Source: an uncultured Phascolarctobacterium sp. (GTDB lineage Bacteria > Bacillota > Negativicutes > Acidaminococcales > Acidaminococcaceae). From it: a stretch of 30,366 nt of DNA. Location of the stretch: the NCBI GenBank assembly GCA_937901335.1, contig CALCHC010000100.1:1-30366 (forward strand), written 5' to 3'. Made by a program: the position numbers and the translations under genes. The notes below the pieces were generated by a model. That model searched no databases, had not been told where the DNA came from, and saw only the letters and a program-made list of their open reading frames with translations. How positions within the stretch are numbered: position 1 is the stretch's first letter; each line of letters starts with the position of its first letter. Shown here piece by piece: positions 25,256-30,248 of this stretch.

Positions 25256-26317
25256 ATGAAGCGCGCTCAACGCAAACTAGAACATATTAAATATGCTTTA
25301 GAGCTTGGCGATGGGCCTAAGAGCACGCATTTTGAGGATATTCGTTTCTTACATAATTGTCTGCCGGAAATTAATCCGGCAGACATTATTTTATCTGGCG
25401 AAGTATTTGGCAAACACTTGCGTTTGCCTTTTTTAATAGATGCTATTACCGGAGGAACGGATGCCGTTGCAGATGTGAATGCTAAGGTCGCTCAAGCTGC
25501 TGCTGACTTAGGTATTGCCATGGCTGTAGGTTCCCAATACGGTGCAGTACGTGATAAAGTAGGCTATGCAAGCTACGAAATCGTGCGTAAGTATAATCCT
25601 GATGGCATTGTTTTTGCAAACATCAGCGCTCTTGCTACGCCCGAACAAGCGAGCGAAGCTGTACGAATGCTTAACGCAGATGCTCTCGAAGTGCATCTTA
25701 ATCCTGCCCAAGAGCTTTTCATGAGCGAAGGGGATAAAGATTTTAGAGGTCTTTTGGATAATATGCTGCGTATCCGTGAGGGAATTGATGTTCCTGTAAT
25801 TGTTAAAGAAACTGGCTGTGGCATCGCTAAAGAAGAATACGCTCGCCTTAAAGCTGCAGGCTTTACTTGCTATGACTGCGCAGGTGCAGGTGGAACTAAC
25901 TTCCCTGCCATTGAAGCAGCTCGCTACGGCAAAGAACTCACTGCAGATTTTGCAGGCTGGGGCTTGCCCACAGCTTGGACTTTGCTTGACGGAGCAACTA
26001 CTTGCACGCAAGATGACTTCCTGATTGCCAGTGGTGGTATTCGTAATGCAAGCCAAGTAGCTAAAGCCTTTGCCCTTGGTGCAGATTTAGTAGGCATTAC
26101 CGGAATTGCACTGCGCCTTATTCAAGAAGCAGGTGTAGCTGCAGTTGTTACTTACTTTGAAGAATTAGGCAAAGAGCTTACAAATTATATGCTCCTTTTG
26201 GGAGCAAAAACTCCCTACGATTTACGCAAGGTACCTGTAATTTTTACCGGTGAAACTGCAAATTACATTGCCAATAGGGGCTATGACTTAGCAGCTTTAA
26301 GTAAAAATAGAAGATAG
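25256..26317 (+). CDS. fni: Type 2 isopentenyl-diphosphate delta-isomerase
   Basis: A 353-residue FMN-dependent IPP isomerase, which interconverts IPP and DMAPP, the products of IspH. Family signs are the N-terminal RAQRKLEHIKYALEL, PFLIDAITGGTDAVADVNAKVA, the VKETGCGIAKEEYARL stretch, GAGGTNFPAIEAARY and SGGIRNASQVAKAFALGADLVGI (cited in segments). It follows the ispH-S1 gene by 15 nt and is the last gene of the operon, so isoprenoid steps are paired. The MEP pathway does not strictly need it, since IspH makes both isomers. Confidence 0.95.
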   Translation: MKRAQRKLEHIKYALELGDGPKSTHFEDIRFLHNCLPEINPADIILSGEVFGKHLRLPFLIDAITGGTDAVADVNAKVAQAAADLGIAMAVGSQYGAVRDKVGYASYEIVRKYNPDGIVFANISALATPEQASEAVRMLNADALEVHLNPAQELFMSEGDKDFRGLLDNMLRIREGIDVPVIVKETGCGIAKEEYARLKAAGFTCYDCAGAGGTNFPAIEAARYGKELTADFAGWGLPTAWTLLDGATTCTQDDFLIASGGIRNASQVAKAFALGADLVGITGIALRLIQEAGVAAVVTYFEELGKELTNYMLLLGAKTPYDLRKVPVIFTGETANYIANRGYDLAALSKNRR

Positions 26318-26327
26318 TAAATATACG

Positions 26328-26361
26328 AAAAAGCGTATGGTAAAAACCATACGCTTTTTTT
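26328..26361 (+). terminator. Intrinsic terminator at the end of the long operon
   Basis: A perfect 13-bp stem (26328-26340, AAAAAGCGTATGG, with 26347-26359), a 6-nt loop and a T-tract. It starts 10 nt after the fni stop. Read on the minus strand the flank is also A/T-rich, so it may serve the convergent DUF2922 operon as well. Confidence 0.9.
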
Positions 26362-26367
26362 AGTTTG

Positions 26368-26410
26368 CCGCCCCTGCAAGGGGAGGGGGACCGCCTTAGC
26401 GGTGGAGGGG
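26368..26410. repeat. GC-rich intergenic repeat-like element
   Basis: A 43-bp G/C-rich stretch unlike its AT-rich surroundings, made of two small hairpins: CCCCT/AGGGG (26371-26375 with 26379-26383) and ACCGC/GCGGT (26390-26394 with 26399-26403). It touches the DUF2922 stop codon. It resembles dispersed short repeats of gut Firmicutes; that it is repeated cannot be shown from one window. Confidence 0.45.
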
Positions 26411-26623
26411 TTATTTCAAAACAGTCACTTGAGTTACACGCATGCGCGCTTCAATAATTTCTACCAGGTCACCGCCACTGGTTTCAACAACGTTGGCAGC
26501 AAGGATGGTCTCCATTGCAGCTTGTGCTTCTTCAGCAGTGATATCGGTGCGAGGATCAGTTACAGTGATTACTTTAGTGTCGCCTTCGGCGGTTTTGAAT
26601 ACGAGTTCTAATACTTGTTCCAT
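26411..26623 (-). CDS. DUF2922 domain-containing protein
   Basis: A 70-residue protein of the DUF2922 family: VLELVFKTAEGDTKVITVTD, then ITAEEAQAAMETILAANVVETSGGDL (given in parts), ending in a beta strand. Function unknown. It is usually found with DUF1659, as here. AAAGGA lies 11 nt upstream of the ATG. It is the last gene of the minus-strand amidase cluster. Confidence 0.85.
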   Translation of the reverse strand: MEQVLELVFKTAEGDTKVITVTDPRTDITAEEAQAAMETILAANVVETSGGDLVEIIEARMRVTQVTVLK

Positions 26624-26641
26624 AGTTTATCAAGTCCTTTC

Positions 26642-26716
26642 TTATTTACGTTCCCACATAATGAGTTTTAAGAGTAAGCGTGCTACTGCATGCCAAAACT
26701 TATTCCAAATGTTCAT
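26642..26716 (-). CDS. Possible 24-residue amphipathic small protein
   Basis: An ORF of 24 codons lies in the 104-nt space between DUF1659 and DUF2922. It starts 11 nt after the DUF1659 stop, with an AAGGT ribosome site at 8 nt spacing. The peptide (beginning MNIWNKFWHAVARLLLKLIM) is rich in Trp, Leu and basic residues and would form an amphipathic or membrane-binding helix. No family is recognised; it is not YvrJ, a common neighbour of these DUFs. Spacing supports a real gene, but the ORF could be chance. Confidence 0.45.
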   Translation of the reverse strand: MNIWNKFWHAVARLLLKLIMWERK

Positions 26717-26727
26717 AGGCAAGTACC

Positions 26728-26952
26728 TTATTCTTCGACAAGCTCACTTCTGTCATTGAGCATAATGTTGACCATGTTGTTAGCCATCAAGCCTGCCAAA
26801 GCATTGCCTGCTTCGTACAAGCTTTCCACAGCAGAATCCTCCTTGATTTCGCTATAGGTACGGCTTTTGGTGCGAGTGCTGCCGTCAGCGTTCACGCCAT
26901 CCTCCACATTGATTACTAAACTGCGTTTAATGAGTTGTTGGTTAATAGTCAT
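26728..26952 (-). CDS. DUF1659 domain-containing protein
   Basis: A 74-residue protein matching the DUF1659 family: LVINVEDGVNADGSTRTKSRTYSEIKEDS (in part), then LYEAGNALAGLM and a short C-terminal strand. Function unknown. DUF1659 and DUF2922 genes are commonly adjacent in Firmicutes. AAAGGA lies 10 nt upstream of the ATG. It follows the amidase gene by 17 nt. Confidence 0.85.
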   Translation of the reverse strand: MTINQQLIKRSLVINVEDGVNADGSTRTKSRTYSEIKEDSAVESLYEAGNALAGLMANNMVNIMLNDRSELVEE

Positions 26953-26969
26953 TTCACTTCAATCCTTTC

Positions 26970-27554
26970 TTAGTTAAACATTTCGCTTTTAAAGTAGTAG
27001 TCGTAATACCATTGCGCCTTTTCTCGTAAGGCAGTACCACCTGGGCGCATGGCCCTGTTGAAGGGCAAATCAGGTAAGTACCATAAATCCCAACGCATCT
27101 CCTTATCGCCACTGCCTGGTCCGTAGCCATCAATGAAGGCAGCTTCGGCGTGAGTCATCACGTTGGAGAAGTTAATGTCAATTTCAAGGGCGTGTGCCAG
27201 AATGGCAATCACCTGTGACATTTTCTCCAGTTGCACCGGAGTAGGGGGCTGTTCGCCAAAATCTACACGACCGTGACCGTAAAGCCTGCCTTCCGCACAA
27301 CAGCACAAGGCAATGGAAACGCTCTCCTTGTTGCGGTTAAAAGTGTGGAACTTGGTTTCAAGTAAGGTCTTACAGGTGATGTACAGCTCGCCATCCTTAC
27401 CAATGTTGAAGTGGTAATCATCGTAGGCATCGTTGTAGTTACCTGCTGTCCAGTGAAGATAAATCTTCTTGGCGTAGCCTCTTGCTTCACGAGCAAGCTT
27501 GTGCAGCTCCTTGTGAGTGATTGTTTTAGGTTTAGGGACTATCAGTTGTTTCAC
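26970..27554 (-). CDS. N-acetylmuramoyl-L-alanine amidase (Amidase_2/PGRP fold)
   Basis: A 194-residue amidase predicted to cut the bond between muramic acid and L-alanine in peptidoglycan. Zinc-site signs are YLHWTAGN (H34), YHFNIGKDG, the VSIALCC strand, VMTHAEAAF and the C-terminal RWDLWYLP. It resembles phage or defective-phage endolysins in size and motifs. No signal peptide is seen, so export would need lysis or another route. The start is uncertain: the GTG at 27554 is only 1-2 nt from AAAGGA, while a CTG at 27545 has the same 10-nt spacing from AAAGGA that the two downstream genes use. It heads the amidase-DUF1659-DUF2922 cluster. Confidence 0.82.
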   Translation of the reverse strand: MKQLIVPKPKTITHKELHKLAREARGYAKKIYLHWTAGNYNDAYDDYHFNIGKDGELYITCKTLLETKFHTFNRNKESVSIALCCCAEGRLYGHGRVDFGEQPPTPVQLEKMSQVIAILAHALEIDINFSNVMTHAEAAFIDGYGPGSGDKEMRWDLWYLPDLPFNRAMRPGGTALREKAQWYYDYYFKSEMFN

Positions 27555-27610
27555 ATCCTTTCTTTGTAAGTTGAGTTGGTGTTGTTCCGCGCGGTTGGTT
27601 TTGCACCTCT

Positions 27611-27716
27611 CACTCTTATAATGGGCAAAAAAATGAAAAAGGGGACAAAACTTTTTGAAAAAATTTATTTCGCAAGTTATGTCCCTTTTGGATATTTTTA
27701 AGCCATTATAAGGGTG
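27611..27716. repeat. 106-bp imperfect inverted repeat (MITE-like or bidirectional regulatory element)
   Basis: The ends form 14-bp terminal inverted repeats with one mismatch (27611-27624 and 27703-27716; common core CTTATAATGG). Inside, AAAAGGGGACA (27637-27647) can pair with TGTCCCTTTT (27680-27689). Both outer arms hold a TATAAT box facing inward. No target-site duplication is visible. It lies in the 330-bp gap between the amidase and the sigma-like gene. Confidence 0.5.
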
Positions 27717-27718
27717 AA

Positions 27719-27749
27719 TCTTCTTTTTTTCTTTTTCTTTTTTTCTTCT
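27719..27749. repeat. Perfect 31-bp polypyrimidine mirror repeat
   Basis: A run of only T and C that is exactly mirror-symmetric about base 27734: from a central T5 each side reads C, T7, C, T2, C, T. Homopurine mirror repeats can form triplex (H-) DNA. On the minus strand it would be a purine-only leader segment upstream of the amidase. Confidence 0.8.
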
Positions 27750-27756
27750 GCCGTCT

Positions 27757-27780
27757 AAAAAGCAAATCCGTAGGATTTGC
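27757..27780 (-). terminator. Second terminator-like hairpin downstream of the sigma-like gene
   Basis: On the minus strand GCAAATCC (27780-27773), a 3-nt loop, GGATTTGC (27769-27762) and TTTTT. A GGAGG precedes the stem but no ORF follows it. Confidence 0.55.
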
Positions 27781-27792
27781 CTCCTTGTTCTA

Positions 27793-27808
27793 AAGTTAGT
27801 ACTAACTT
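27793..27808. promoter_or_regulatory. Perfect 16-bp palindrome, possible operator
   Basis: AAGTTAGTACTAACTT is a perfect palindrome between the two minus-strand terminators. It could bind a dimeric regulator, but no clear promoter overlaps it. Confidence 0.35.
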
Positions 27809-27850
27809 AGAGTTATATTATGTCTTACAAAAGCAACCAAAATATTGAAA

Positions 27851-27880
27851 AAGCCCTACTCTTTTCTTAGAGCAGGGCTT
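27851..27880 (-). terminator. Intrinsic terminator of the sigma-like gene
   Basis: Arms 27869-27880 and 27851-27862 (AAGCCCTGCTCT/AGAGTAGGGCTT on the minus strand, one G-U pair), 6-nt loop and a short T-run, 5 nt beyond the stop codon. Confidence 0.75.
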
Positions 27881-27885
27881 AAAAA

Positions 27886-28473
27886 TTAACTATTAAAATT
27901 TTTTCTAAAGATTGACAGTGCTTCCGCTTTTTGACGTTTAATAGTGCGTACACTACAGTGATAGTGCTTTGCAATCTGTTCATTACTTTGACCGTAATGA
28001 TAATACATCTTTAGAATGTTGCTTTGACGGTCTGTAAGCATTTTAAAAATTTGCATTATAGCGAAATTAGTAGCTGTTTCTTCTAAAGGTTCGCATATTT
28101 GCATTAATAACACTTCTTCAGAATGTACTTGATTGTTTTCGCTAATGTTTTGTTTTTTAGTGAGACGATTGAGTTCGTAGTACAAATGGCATTGAATTAG
28201 ACCGGGTAACTCCTTGTAATTAGCACCATTATAACGGTGGATGAAACTAAGGAAAATAGTCCAAGCAGTGTTAACTGCATCTTCACCTAAAGAAATATAA
28301 ACGCTTTCTCTGCGTGATTCTTTGAGGATGAGTGGTTTGAACTGTTCACAAAGTTGATCGATAGCTTCCTGATTAAATTGTTGTGCCTTTTGAACTAAAT
28401 CTTGTAGTTCTTCCTGATACTGCTTGGAACAACGTGGTACTGCTAAATCATTACAACACGTTTTCTTAGCGAT
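27886..28473 (-). CDS. Sigma-70-like factor (regions 2 and 4) with a non-standard start
   Basis: The frame is open from 28488 down to the stop at 27886 and reads as a sigma-70-type protein. A region-2-like half (AIDQLCEQFKPLILKESRRE, then EDAVNTAWTIFLSFIHRYNG and a segment ending in YYELNRLTKKQ) is followed by a region-4-like helix-turn-helix (LTDRQSNILKMYYHYGQSNE, then QIAKHYHCSVRTIKRQKAEAL). No ATG, GTG or TTG occurs in this frame before the TTG at 28185, which would delete region 2. An AGAGGAG site (28486-28480) is followed 6 nt later by ATC (28473), so an AUC start, or a mutated ATG, gives 195 residues. It may act as a sigma factor or helper like SigO/RsoA, perhaps for the neighbouring amidase cluster. 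Family is fairly sure; start and activity are not. Confidence 0.7.
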   Translation of the reverse strand: MAKKTCCNDLAVPRCSKQYQEELQDLVQKAQQFNQEAIDQLCEQFKPLILKESRRESVYISLGEDAVNTAWTIFLSFIHRYNGANYKELPGLIQCHLYYELNRLTKKQNISENNQVHSEEVLLMQICEPLEETATNFAIMQIFKMLTDRQSNILKMYYHYGQSNEQIAKHYHCSVRTIKRQKAEALSIFRKNFNS

Positions 28474-28559
28474 AAGAATCTCCTCTTTTCATTTAAGACA
28501 TGTACTTCATCCATCTCTGGACAAGTTCAAAATACCACGCTTTTATGGAAATAGCAAGG

Positions 28560-28583
28560 AAATGTCCTGTTAATCGGACATTT
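28560..28583 (+). promoter_or_regulatory. Palindromic operator upstream of the XRE gene
   Basis: AAATGTCC (28560-28567), an 8-nt spacer and GGACATTT (28576-28583): a perfect 8-bp inverted repeat covering the -35 region of the XRE promoter, whose -10 TATAAT is at 28588-28593. This is the usual place for an autorepressor site. Confidence 0.65.
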
Positions 28584-28587
28584 AATA

Positions 28588-28593
28588 TATAAT
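28588..28593 (+). promoter_or_regulatory. -10 box of the XRE regulator gene
   Basis: Perfect TATAAT 51 nt upstream of the chosen GTG start. The -35 region is weak and lies inside the palindrome. Confidence 0.5.
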
Positions 28594-28643
28594 GTTAAAG
28601 TAATGCCATAAAATTAAGGCAATCAATAAAGGAGATGATATTA

Positions 28644-28910
28644 GTGATAAACGATAACTTTGAAAAAGAGCTTGCCCAATTTGGAGATACTATTAAAAAA
28701 GTTAGAGAGTACAGGGGACTTACCCAGGAAGATATTGTAGCAAAAACAGGTATTGCCCGTTCTACATTGGTGGAGATTGAAAAGGGAAGACGCTCTTTGA
28801 TAGGGATAAACGGATTATTATTGTGCAGAGTTCTAGAAATTAGACCTGATACTCTCGCGATGGTAGCGTTCAAAAATTGGAAGTACCCTGTGAAAAAGGT
28901 AGAGTGGTGA
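28644..28910 (+). CDS. XRE-family helix-turn-helix transcriptional regulator
   Basis: An 88-residue protein made almost only of a Cro/C1-type helix-turn-helix: FGDTIKKVREYRGLTQEDIV, then AKTGIARSTLVEIEKGRRSL. It should bind DNA as a dimer, most likely the perfect palindrome at 28560-28583 upstream of its own gene. I choose the GTG at 28644, which has AAGGAG at 9 nt; the ATG at 28635 directly abuts that site. The sigma-like gene lies divergently upstream and could share control. The antisense-RNA promoter of the type I toxin module begins 17 nt after its stop. A degenerate copy of its last codons lies at 29740-29779. Confidence 0.85.
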   Translation: MINDNFEKELAQFGDTIKKVREYRGLTQEDIVAKTGIARSTLVEIEKGRRSLIGINGLLLCRVLEIRPDTLAMVAFKNWKYPVKKVEW

Positions 28911-28926
28911 GAGATTATTTGTTACC

Positions 28927-28954
28927 TTGAAAAAAATTGATAGTATGTTATAAT
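28927..28954 (+). promoter_or_regulatory. Promoter of the antitoxin RNA
   Basis: TTGAAA (28927-28932), a 16-nt spacer and TATAAT (28949-28954) with an extended TG at 28946-28947. The RNA start lies about 5-7 nt later, at the GCAGAGAGATT sequence shared with the toxin transcript. Confidence 0.7.
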
Positions 28955-28958
28955 AAAT

Positions 28959-29050
28959 GCAGAGAGATTCCTGATGTTGGTCCGTCAGCTCTCTCCGCAA
29001 TCTAATTTGACATCGAAGGAAAGGCTGGCTTGCCAAAGCTGGCTTTTTTT
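28959..29050 (+). ncRNA. Candidate antisense RNA antitoxin of a type I toxin-antitoxin system
   Basis: About 92 nt from a strong promoter to an intrinsic terminator, with no ORF. It begins GCAGAGAGATT, and a 5' stem-loop pairs AGAGAG (28961-28966) with CTCTCT (28990-28995), with CTGA/TCAG (28971-28974 with 28985-28988) inside. It runs toward the minus-strand holin-like toxin gene, whose stop codon is 19 nt beyond its end, so it would be complementary to the 3' untranslated part of the toxin mRNA. This is the RatA/TxpA and pAD1 RNAII/RNAI arrangement (family knowledge). The CTCTCT arm can also pair with the AGAGAG at the 5' end of the toxin mRNA. Confidence 0.7.
29020..29050 (+). terminator. 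Terminator of the antitoxin RNA
   Basis: Stem 29020-29031 with 29036-29047 (12 pairs, three of them G-U), GCCA loop and seven T residues. The G-U pairs become mismatches on the minus strand, so it should work mainly in the plus direction and let the toxin mRNA read through into the antisense region. Confidence 0.75.
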
Positions 29051-29068
29051 CGTTATATGGACAAGTTA

Positions 29069-29146
29069 TTATCTACATAGCGAAATAATGTTAACAACTA
29101 GTATTGCAAAAGCAATCATCAAAGATAATGTTTGAAACACTGACAT
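29069..29146 (-). CDS. Holin-like type I toxin, 25 residues
   Basis: A 25-residue hydrophobic peptide beginning MSVFQTLSLMIAFAILVV and ending in a cysteine and arginine. It closely fits the putative holin-like toxin family (TxpA-related; the pattern MS-hydrophobic-ETLSLMIAFA is typical), small membrane-damaging peptides of type I toxin-antitoxin systems. A very strong ribosome site (GGGGAGG, 29160-29154) lies 7-8 nt upstream, partly buried in a hairpin. The promoter at 29233-29205 (minus) is near consensus. The convergent antisense RNA at 28959-29050 is the expected antitoxin. The peptide is short but the whole set of signals is hard to explain by chance. Confidence 0.8.
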   Translation of the reverse strand: MSVFQTLSLMIAFAILVVNIISLCR

Positions 29147-29156
29147 GCTAACACCT

Positions 29157-29173
29157 CCCCGCTAAAAGCGGAG
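29157..29173 (-). promoter_or_regulatory. Hairpin sequestering the toxin ribosome site
   Basis: On the minus strand CTCCGC (29173-29168), TTTTA loop and GCGGGG (29162-29157, one G-U pair). Its 3' arm includes GGGG of the GGGGAGG ribosome site, so it should hold back translation, as in other type I toxins. Confidence 0.6.
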
Positions 29174-29204
29174 CAGCAGACTCATCAAAAATCTCTCTGC
29201 GAAA

Positions 29205-29233
29205 ATTATATCATATAATATTGATTAAAACAA
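29205..29233 (-). promoter_or_regulatory. Promoter of the toxin mRNA
   Basis: On the minus strand TTGTTT (29233-29228), a 17-nt spacer and TATAAT (29210-29205) with extended TG. The transcript would start at or near GCAGAGAGATT (29200-29190), leaving a leader of about 54 nt. Confidence 0.7.
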
Positions 29234-29315
29234 ACATATATTCTGAAATAGAAGTGTGGAGTTTCACTTGGCTTACATAATTTCATGAAATAAAATTTAG
29301 AATGAGGTGATTACT

Positions 29316-29660
29316 ATGTTCCACAAAGTTAAAGAAGTTAAAGCAATTGATGATTTTAAATTGCAAGTTTGTTTTGAGGATAAGACTGTAAAAATTTATG
29401 ATGTTGTACCTTTGTTTAATAAGTGTAATGTATTTGAAGCTCTGCGAGATAATAAAGATTTATTCTGTTCCGTTAAGGTTGATTCTGGTGGTTATGGTAT
29501 CAGTTGGAACGATGAGATCGATTTGTCTTGCAATGAACTTTGGGAAAATGGAGTCTTTGTAGAGTATAAAGCTGTTATTCAAGAATTTTTCGCTGTCTAT
29601 GAAAGCGCTTACAAGTGCGAAGAAATTAGTACAGGTGGGGCTATTGGAAAAGAACTGTAA
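29316..29660 (+). CDS. DUF2442 domain-containing protein
   Basis: A 114-residue protein of the DUF2442 family: VKEVKAIDDFKLQVCFEDKT, then VKIYDVVPLF and the C-terminal GGYGISWNDEIDLSCNELWENG. These small proteins have no settled function; some are next to DUF4160 genes or fused to HTH domains, and have been suggested as parts of toxin-antitoxin-like pairs. No DUF4160 partner is present here. The ATG at 29316 has GAGGTGA 6 nt upstream; the in-frame GTG at 29307 lies inside that site. It has its own terminator. Confidence 0.85.
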   Translation: MFHKVKEVKAIDDFKLQVCFEDKTVKIYDVVPLFNKCNVFEALRDNKDLFCSVKVDSGGYGISWNDEIDLSCNELWENGVFVEYKAVIQEFFAVYESAYKCEEISTGGAIGKEL

Positions 29661-29686
29661 GTAGCTAAATATTTTAAGACTAAAGT

Positions 29687-29723
29687 TAAAAGCAGTTCCG
29701 CAAAATGCGGAGCTGCTTTTTTA
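29687..29723 (+). terminator. Intrinsic terminator of the DUF2442 gene
   Basis: Stem 29687-29702 with 29706-29721 (16 pairs, one of them G-U), 3-nt loop and a T-tract, 27 nt after the stop. Confidence 0.9.
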
Positions 29724-29739
29724 TTTAAGAGTATAGAGG

Positions 29740-29779
29740 ACTTAAATTGGAGTATCCTGTTAAAGGTATAGAGTGGTAG
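29740..29779 (+). pseudogene. Degenerate copy of the XRE gene's 3' end
   Basis: These 40 bp align with the last 40 bp of the XRE gene (28871-28910). One frame reads LEYPVKGIEW and then a stop, against WKYPVKKVEW and a stop in the intact gene. The rest of the gene is absent. It looks like the scar of a lost second XRE gene or a partial duplication. Confidence 0.55.
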
Positions 29780-29814
29780 GGGGAAGAGTGTTTAAATATT
29801 TTGTACATAAATAG

Positions 29815-29853
29815 AAAGACACTCTTTATTCTAAGCGAATAAAGAGTGTCTTT
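29815..29853. repeat. Perfect 17-bp inverted repeat
   Basis: Arm 29815-29831 (AAAGACACTCTTTATTC), 5-nt loop, arm 29837-29853. It lacks a long T-tract on either side, so it could be a weak bidirectional terminator or a protein-binding cruciform. It follows the XRE remnant. Confidence 0.7.
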
Positions 29854-29888
29854 CGTGCTTCAGTTGTACCAAAAAGCAAAAAACCACT

Positions 29889-29933
29889 CCAACTAATTAT
29901 ATGAACGCAGAAGCGGAAAGGTTCATTAGTTGG
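29889..29933. repeat. Bulged hairpin in the intergenic region
   Basis: CCAACTA (29889-29895) with TAGTTGG (29927-29933), and ATGAAC (29901-29906) with GTTCAT (29921-29926), with a 5-nt bulge on one side. A smaller hairpin (AGGT..ACCT with ATGC..GCAT inside) follows at about 29935-29961. From here to 30110 the sequence is AT-rich and I see no gene. Confidence 0.5.
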
Positions 29934-30155
29934 AAGGTATGCAGACAGCATTGCAACCTACTGCCCACACAAATATTTTACTGTTTTTTACCTTTACTTG
30001 CAATATAATTACGTAAAATAGGCAAATATTTATGGTGTTGCCTCCCGCTTTGTAATATAATGTAATTTAATATAAAAATATAAAAACATGATTCTAAAAT
30101 ATCAACTTCTTACGTTATTTCAATGGAAATCTCCATGAAGCGTGTTCTCGGCAAA

Positions 30156-30185
30156 AAAATCGCCATCCTTGCGGATGGCGATTTT
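30156..30185 (-). terminator. Strong terminator facing the minus strand
   Basis: A perfect 13-bp stem (30156-30168, AAAATCGCCATCC, with 30173-30185), 4-nt loop. The minus-strand continuation is a T-run of seven including the stem end. It probably ends a transcript entering from beyond the right edge. Confidence 0.7.
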
Positions 30186-30186
30186 G

Positions 30187-30220
30187 CAGTCTGTCAAAAA
30201 ACTTGTTTTTTGACAGACTG
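30187..30220. repeat. Perfect 16-bp inverted repeat with 2-nt loop
   Basis: CAGTCTGTCAAAAAAC (30187-30202) and its complement (30205-30220). It directly follows the terminator hairpin and may be part of the same dispersed element. Confidence 0.65.
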
Positions 30221-30248
30221 TCAGAGGTCACTAAAGCCGTCAAGACAA

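Noticed and set aside
27886..28185. Treating the TTG at 28185 as the start of a 99-residue HTH protein
   Set aside because: The same frame continues upstream for about 100 codons that read as sigma region 2, and no ribosome site precedes the TTG.
29828..29955. A 42-codon minus-strand frame across the hairpin region
   Set aside because: Weak ribosome site, and it is built from two inverted repeats; no recognisable protein features.
29889..29961. CRISPR-like repeats
   Set aside because: The similar short segments are inverted, not direct and regularly spaced; there are no spacers and no cas genes.
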